Of a stretch of 64,000 nt of DNA, positions 57,680 through 64,000 are shown piece after piece. Positions within the stretch are counted from its first letter, which is position 1; each line of letters opens with the position of its first letter. Under the pieces are notes generated by a model that saw only the letters and a list, made by a program, of their open reading frames with translations, did no database searches and was not told the origin of the DNA. Made by a program: the position numbers and the translations under genes. Source of the stretch: Quercus robur (taxonomy: Eukaryota > Streptophyta > Magnoliopsida > Fagales > Fagaceae); NCBI RefSeq assembly GCF_932294415.1, contig NC_065537.1, positions 8,164,349 through 8,228,348 of the forward strand, in the 5' to 3' direction.

Positions 57680-59122
57680 ATTTCATTTTACAAGTTTTTA
57701 GATTGGCTCTTTGGTCTTCTTGTTTATTTAGGATTTGCTTTCTAGTTGGTCTTTTACTCAATAAAATCCATGTTGTGTTTGATGCATTTGGTTTGTCATG
57801 TTATTCATATGTAAATTAAAAAAAAAATCCAAATAAAATTCAAAAAAAAAAAATTTCAAAAAAAATATCAGAACTAGGGGCATTGGGTTTTCCTAGTAAT
57901 CTTTTTCTAAAAACGTATTTGTTCTTTTAAAGACTCCAAGATTTTTCCAAAGCCTTCCTTTCAAAGACTCCAAATTTTTTTCAAAAGCCTTATTTTCAAT
58001 TGAATAAAAGAAGATCCATTTGACAAAACTTTTCCCAAATCTTGATGCGTAATTGCTCTACCAATCAATTTGTCAATGAGGGATTCAACTTCATTCAATA
58101 CATGTAAGGACTTTTGCTAAACATTCAAAATATGAGAAGAAAAGGTCCTAAAAGGCAATCAAAGAAATTCATAAATTCACCCAAATTTCCTGAACCACAT
58201 AAACTTAATCCCAATCTCTAAAGAATTTTTCACATCATTGGGGCATTTATACTTCTATTCCAAGAAAAATTATTAAAGGAGTTTAAGTAACTGTGCCTAC
58301 AAGTAAGCATCACTAGGGATAGGAGGCCATTTTTGGTAACCCACATTATTCCTTGACACTCATTAGAATAATTATCCATTGCTAGCCAACTTGAGTCTTT
58401 AAACAGTTAGCCTATTTTTCAATGAACTCATTAAAAACTTAAACCTTGGGTGGGAAAATTAAGTATGCATGCTTAAATCTCAAGTTAAGGAAGGGTTGAT
58501 GGATTCAACACCGCTTGGTAAGTTCCTTAATGTAGACAATGTGACAAGTTCAAAAGAAAAAGATGAGGGGTTCATCAAGTTCAGAAAAGAGAGCTCATCA
58601 AAGAAAAGGGATAGTTCACTTCATCAAGCTAGGAAGGAAAAAAATCCATCAAAGAGAGAAGGTTTTGAGAAAGCATCAAACTGTGAGAAAAAAGAGATTG
58701 TCATCAAGCTAGAAAAGACTTCAACAAAAAGGATGAGAAATAAAAAAGAAGAGAGTGCAAGAATTTTAATCAAGTTATGAGAGGAAAATAATGGTTTATC
58801 AAAAGTTACAAGAGACATGAGATTCCATGAAAGATCATTCAAGCTAAGAGGGATGAGCAAAAAAATGAAGATTCATCCGGAGAAGAAATTCGACCAAATT
58901 AAGGAAGATGAGGAAAAGAAAAAGTAAGATACATTTCATCAAAAAATGTGTTCAGTCAAGTCAAGAAAATGAAAGTGCATTAGAAAAGATAAAAGGACAT
59001 CAAATAGAAATGCAAATTCATCCAAAAGGATGACACTTTGTCAAACTGAAAGAAATAGAAAATGTAGTTGATTGAAAGCCAATAGAATTAAAAAAAAAAA
59101 AAAAAAGAAAAAAAAAAAAAAG
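57680..59122 (+). other. Element C spacer, low-complexity Lys-rich frame
   Basis: No pol domains. A 103-codon Lys/Ser/Glu-rich frame (58469-58780) is present but looks compositional (GAAAAG and TCATCAAG repeats) and is not offered as a gene. Confidence 0.45.
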
Positions 59123-59366
59123 AGCCTTCTAGGCTGAAAACCCGAAAGGGTGGTCTAGGCAAAAATTATGGACAAAAAAAAAAGGAAAAAAGCCTGCTAG
59201 GCTAAAAACCTGAAAGGGCGGTCTAGGCAAAAATTGGGGGGGGGGGGGAAGGGGAAAAAGCCTGCTAGGCTAAAAACCTAAAAGGGCAGTCTAGGCAAAA
59301 ATTAGGGCCTAAAAAAAACCTGCTAGGTTGAAAACCCAAAAGGGCAGTTTCGGTAAAAATTAGGGT
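59123..59366. repeat. Four-copy repeat with AGCCTGCTAGGCT hairpin core
   Basis: Copies start at about 59123, 59191, 59259 and 59318. Each reads AGCCTGCTAGGCTAAAAACC, then AAAGGGCGGTCTAGGCAAAAATT. AGCCT-N3-AGGCT can fold as a small hairpin, and the later CTAGGC repeats part of it. Confidence 0.8.
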
Positions 59367-60286
59367 AAAAAAAAAAAAACAAAATGAGAGTGAGTGATCT
59401 ACCACAAGATGGGATGTTGAGAAGACCAAGAAGAGAAATTTGTCAAGCTAAAAAAAAATCAAGACAAACTGAAAGGAAATAATGAAGACCAATGAGAAAA
59501 TGATGAACATAACAAGGATTTTAGCACAAGAGTCAATGATGGAAGATGTCGAAAACTCTTCCAATGCTTGAATTCAAAGTGTTACATACTTGGGGAAATA
59601 TCATAAGGGTTTTAAGCCTTTTATAGCCTTCCTTTCAATAACCTGAACCCAATCTACATTACAACCTTTGAATAAAGACCTCCTTGAAGTCCTGCTGATT
59701 GGAGGCACACCTACAGTTTTGATAATATTTTCTCTTGGATTAAGAAGGAAAACTGGTCAAGATTGTTAAGCCCCACTGGATGACATCTTTAAAAGGCAAA
59801 ATTTCTCAAATTCTCAAGTGACATAGAATTTTTTTTTTTCTCTAAGCTTGGAATATTCCCTTTGTTTGCTTCCAACAAAAAAATGACTCTCAAGAGAACT
59901 AAATTTCCAAAATCTCAAAAAGTTTCAAATCTTCAAACTTGGGATTTTTCCCTTTCTTGCTTGTTCCCAACATATGTGATTCTCAAGCATTTCATTTCTT
60001 TGATTGTCTTCGAAGACTTAATATGAAAATGTTAAAAATGAAGAAGCAAATTTGATTACATGTTTTTAACGATTTCAAATCCTTCCTAGCCAATGAGATC
60101 AAGTAACAATTGAGAATTATGATTAGTCAAAGAGGTTGTTCAAAGGATCACCTATTGTTCATTTGAAAAAGATAAAATTTCAAAAAATCTCATTCTACTC
60201 TTTTTTTTTTTTTTTTCGGAAAAAAAAAAAAAAAAAAAAAAAAGAGTGACTCATTTTAAAAAAATCATTTTTCTAAACTTTTTTTT

Positions 60287-60905
60287 TTCAAACTATGTCT
60301 AGACCTGATCCTTTATCGGAGAGGTATGTAAGCAGCACTTCCAAAGGCCCGGTCCCAATTACCCAAAAAAAATTTCAAAAAAAAAAAAAATCATTTCTCA
60401 AAACTTTTTTTGAACTACGTTTGGACCTAATCCTCTATGAGAGAGGTACGTAGGCAGCCTTTTAAAGGTCCGGTCTCAATTAACCAAAAAAAAAAAAAAA
60501 AAACTTCATTTCAAAATTTTCAAAGAAAAATTAATTTTCAAAACTTTTTTTTTTCGAACTACATTTGGACCTGATCCTCTATGAGAGAGGTACATATGCA
60601 GCCTTTTCAAAGGTCCGGTCCCAATTACCAAAAAAAATCTTCATTTCAAAATTTTCAAAAAAAAAAAAAAAATCATTTTTCAAAATTTTTTTTTGAACTA
60701 CGTTTGGACCTGATCCTTTATGAAAGAGGTACGTAGGCAGCCTTTTCAAAGGCCCGGTCCCAATTACCAAAAAAAAAATCTTTATTTCAAAATTTTCAAA
60801 AAAAAATTCATTTTTCAAAATTTTTTTTTTGAACTATGTCTAGACCTGATCCTCAATGAGAGAGGTACGTAAGAAACAATTTTAAAGGCCCTGTCACAAT
60901 CACCC
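60287..60905. repeat. Five-copy repeat with GAGAGGTACGTAGGCAGCC
   Basis: Units of about 120-140 bp containing GAACTACGTTTGGACCTGATCC, GAGAGGTACGTA-GCAGCC and GGTCCGGTCCCAATTACC, separated by A/T homopolymers (units near 60290, 60410, 60555, 60695 and 60830). Confidence 0.85.
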
Positions 60906-61260
60906 AAAATTTTTTTAAAGACTCAAAATCAAGACGTTTGTCTGGGTGAATTTTTGGTTAGGAACACCTGTTTTGTATCAAGCATGTTAACAATTTCTTA
61001 TGCAAACATGTCATCAATTTTATGTGCAAGCAAGTCTAAACTAGGGGCAATGGCCCAAAATGTTTTCATAATAACTAATTACTAACAAGCTCATGAATAG
61101 AATTTTTTATTTTTTTTTATTTATTTTTTTTTTGTAGGGGGTGGAAATGGATCTTCCTTCTACTCTACATTCATCATCAATCTTCAATTTAGATGCTGCC
61201 ATATGTCCTACAAAAAATTGGAAATGTGTCAAAACACAAGAACCAAACAAGATTCAAGAT

Positions 61261-61336
61261 GTGCCAATCGGCACTTGAGAAGTGCCGATCGGCACTTCAA
61301 GAGTGCTGATCGGCACCCCAACATGCCGATTGGCAC
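61261..61336. promoter_or_regulatory. Four phased copies of the palindrome GTGCCGATCGGCAC
   Basis: Copies start at 61261, 61282, 61303 and about 61323. The second is a perfect 14-bp palindrome and the others differ by one or two bases. Spacing is 20-21 bp, close to two turns of B-DNA, as for a cooperative dimeric DNA-binding protein. The binder is unknown. Confidence 0.6.
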
Positions 61337-61449
61337 ATCATCCTAGCAGTTGCAACTTTGCCTAGTTTTGTGATTTTGATCCTATTTTGCTCAAATTTTG
61401 CTCCATTGAAGGTTCATGTACAATAAAATTTTTCAAAATTCACATTGAT

Positions 61450-61916
61450 TTCTAGATTAGGCGCATTCGGCCATACCTCATCCATTTTGAAAAAAAAAAA
61501 ATCTTTTTCTAAAAATTTCAAGGTTTTCAAAAATTATGCATCAATATGCAAACTAAGGGCATTTGGCTATGCCTCATCCATTTAAAAAAAAAAATCACAT
61601 TTTCTTAAAAAAAATCTAGGTTTTAGAAAATTGTGCATCAATTTTCAAACAAGGGGCATTTTGGCTATGCCTCATCCCTTTTCTATATATATATATATAT
61701 ATATATAAATCTTTTTTCTAAAAAATTTCAAGGTTTTTCAAAATCATGCACCAATTTGCAAACTAGGGGCATTCAGTCATGCCCTACCATTTTGGAAAAA
61801 AAAAAAATCACATTTTTATAAAAAGTTCATGGGTTTCAAAAATCATGCATCAATTTGCAAACTATGGGCATTTAGCTATGCCACATTCATTCTAAAAAAT
61901 CAATCATCTTTTTCTA

Positions 61917-61951
<35 letters not shown>

Positions 61952-62010
61952 AAGATTTCCAAAACCATACTCCAATGGGTAAACTAGGGGCATTCGACTA
62001 TGCCTCTTTC
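61450..62010. repeat. Six-copy repeat with GGGGCATTCGGCTATGCCTC
   Basis: Units of about 90-110 bp, each with GCAAACTAGGGGCATT-GGCTATGCCTCATCCATTT, an A run, and TTTTTCTAAAAATTTCAAGG-TTTTCAAAAATCATGC. Confidence 0.82.
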
Positions 62011-62149
62011 AGGTGAGATCACCCATGTCAAGACTTGCCAAGTAAGCTCAAAGTTTTGAGTAACAAAGTTGCATCAAGTAAACTGTAAACTTTTTTGAAT
62101 CAAGTACTATTTTCTTTGAAATAAGTTCATACATGCTATCCACTGTAGG

Positions 62150-64000
62150 GTAGATAGTAGCTCCCTTACCTTCAAAGGATTGACCTTAGTTCTCCCAAAA
62201 TCCATAGGATTGACAATAGTTCTCCTACAAACTTTAGGATCAACAATAGCTCTCCTACCTTCAACGGATTGACCTTAGTTCTCCCAAAATCCATAGGATC
62301 AACAATAGTTCTCCTATACACTATAAGATTGACATTAGCTCTCCTACCCTCAAAGGATTGACCTTAGTTCTCCCAAAATTTGTAGGATCGACAATAGCTC
62401 TCCTATAAATTGTAGGATCAATATTAGCTCTCCTACCTTCAAGGGATTGACCTTAGTTCTCCAAAAATCCATAGAATGGACAATAGTTCTCCTATACACT
62501 ATAGGATCGACAATAGCTCTCCTACCCTCAAGGGATTGACCTTAGTTCTCCAAAAATCCATAGGATTGACAATAGTTCTCCTATACATTGTAGGATCTAC
62601 ACTAGCTCTCCTACCTTCAAGGGATTGACCTTAGTTCTCCCAAAATCCATAGGATTGACAATAGTTCACCTATACACTATAGGATTGACATTAGCTCTCC
62701 TACCTTTAAAGGATTGACCTTAGTTCTCCTAAAATTCATAGGATTGATAATAGTTCTCCTATACACTGTAGGATCGACAGTAGCTCTCCTACCCTCAAGG
62801 GATTGACCTTAGTTCTCCCAAAATTTGTAGGATCGACATTAGCTCTCCTTCTCTCATGGGATTGACTTAGTTCTCCCAAAATTCATAGTATCGACAATAG
62901 TTCTCCTATACACTATAAGATCGACAATAGTTCTGCTATACATTGTGAGATCGACAGTAGCTCTCCTACCCTCAAATGATTGACCTTAGTTCTCCCAAAA
63001 TTTATAAGATTAACAATAATTCTCCTATACGTTTTAGGATCAACAATAGCTCTCCTACCCTCAAGGGATTGAGCTTGGTTCTCTCAAAATCCATAGGATT
63101 GACAATAGTTCACATATACACTGTAGGATGGACAGTAGCTCTCCTACCCTCAATGGATTGACCTTAGTTCTCCCAAAATTCATAGGATCGACAGTAGCTC
63201 TCCTACCTTCAAGGGATTGATCTTAGTTCTCCCAAAATCCATAGGATTGACAATAGTTTTCCTACACACTGTAGGATCGACAGTAGCTCTTCTACCTTTA
63301 AGGGATTGACCTTAGTGCTCCCAAAATTCATAGGATCAACATTAGCTCTCCTACCCTCAAGGGATTGACTTAGTTCTCCCAAAATCCCTAGTATCGACAA
63401 TAGTTCTCCTATATACTATAGGATTGACAATTGTTTTCCTATACACTGTAGGATTAACAGTAGCTCTCTTATCCCTAAAGGATGACCTTAATTCTCCCAA
63501 AATCCATAGGATTGACAATAGTTCTCATATTCACTGTAGGATCGACAATAGCTCTCTTATCCTCAAGAGATTGGCCTTAGTTCTCCCAAAATCCATAGGA
63601 TTGATAATAGTTCTCTTATACACTGTAAGATCAATAGTAGCTCTCCTACCCACAAGGGATTGACCTTAGTTCTCCCAAAATTCATAGGATCGACATTAGC
63701 TCTCCTACCCTCAAGGGATTGACCTTAGTTCTCCTAAAATCCATAGGATTGAGAATAGTTCTCCTATACATTGTAGGATCAACAATAGCTCTCTTACCTT
63801 TAAAGGATTGACCTTAGTTCTCCCAAAATCCATTGGACTGACAATAGTCCTCCTATACACTGTAGGATAGACATTAGCTCTCCTACCCTCAAAGGATTGA
63901 CCTTAGTTCTCCCAAAATCCATAGGATTGACATTAGTTCTCATATACACTGTAGGATCTACATTAGCTCTCGTACCTTTAAGGGATTGACCTTAGTTCTC
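62150..64000. repeat. Long tandem array of a three-part 89-bp unit
   Basis: About 20 units, each made of three related 29-30 bp submonomers: GGATTGACAATAGTTCTCCTATACACTGTA, GGATCGACAATAGCTCTCCTACCCTCAAG and GGATTGACCTTAGTTCTCCCAAAATCCATA (short overlapping descriptions of the consensus). Some units lack a submonomer (for example near 62860 and 63360). The array runs to the window end. Confidence 0.88.

Larger units (their letters stand above)
53412..64000 (+). mobile_element. Element C: large gag-only LTR retrotransposon, truncated by the window
   Basis: A 5' LTR (53412-55793), a primer-site-like TGGCGAATCCACTGGGG, a gag relic (56732-57679), then over 6 kb without pol made of several tandem-repeat families. 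This is the layout of a large non-autonomous derivative. It is inserted in the antisense ORF of element B; the right end lies outside the window, so no target duplication can be checked. Confidence 0.7.

Noticed and set aside
58469-58780. 103-codon Lys-rich frame in element C as a gene
   Set aside because: Composition comes from GAAAAG/TCATCAAG repeats; no domain, no splice or promoter context.
62150-64000. CRISPR-like regular repeats
   Set aside because: All three submonomers are related and there are no unique spacers; plant nuclear context. It is a tandem satellite-like array.

Overview
This window looks like nuclear DNA of a eudicot plant. The support is a TIR-NBS-LRR resistance-gene relic (a class absent from grasses), a divergent VPS4/SKD1-type AAA ATPase gene with plant-style GT-AG introns, and plant LTR, LINE, CACTA, hAT, PIF/Harbinger-like and SINE insertions. 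The style of repeats recalls a woody dicot such as Fagaceae, but that is recollection, not proof. Coordinates, motif counts and LTR comparisons were all made by eye.

Layout. 1-3400: minus-oriented Copia RNase H/LTR relic containing a 1.6-kb non-autonomous hAT element. 3403-6830: AT-rich, no gene seen. 6831-18580 (minus): an eight-exon VPS4-like gene whose third exon is split by an 8,056-bp LTR retrotransposon (9121-17176, target duplication CTCCC, LTRs differing at 3 of 1,109 positions). That element carries gag and a second accessory ORF but no pol. 19995-25707: minus-oriented LINE without a reverse-transcriptase core, itself hit by two Harbinger-like elements. 25740-36130: a Ty3/gypsy element of Tat-lineage style ('element A', target duplication ACTAA), gag-pol on the minus strand with six in-frame stops, and a separate four-exon antisense gene on the plus strand with its own TATA box. 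36650-49949 (minus): a decayed TIR-NBS-LRR gene. A 5.6-kb CACTA element sits exactly at one of its splice acceptors and a SINE sits in another intron. 51086-53411: one end of a second, related Tat-like element ('element B': LTR, antisense promoter, leader intron and start of the antisense ORF), cut by a Harbinger-like element and then by 'element C'. 53412-64000: element C, with a 2.4-kb LTR, a gag relic, no pol, and more than 4 kb of several tandem-repeat families running off the window.

How the parts relate. The two host genes are both compromised by insertions. The most interesting system is element A: an antisense, intron-containing accessory gene lies inside a region with about 48 copies of CCGTCA/TGACGG, against about 3 across the 5.5-kb gag-pol half. 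The Copia-like element and element B each seem to carry their own short repeated motif. This resembles the logic of element-specific DNA-binding anti-silencing proteins (VANC of VANDAL transposons), although no homology to VANC is claimed.
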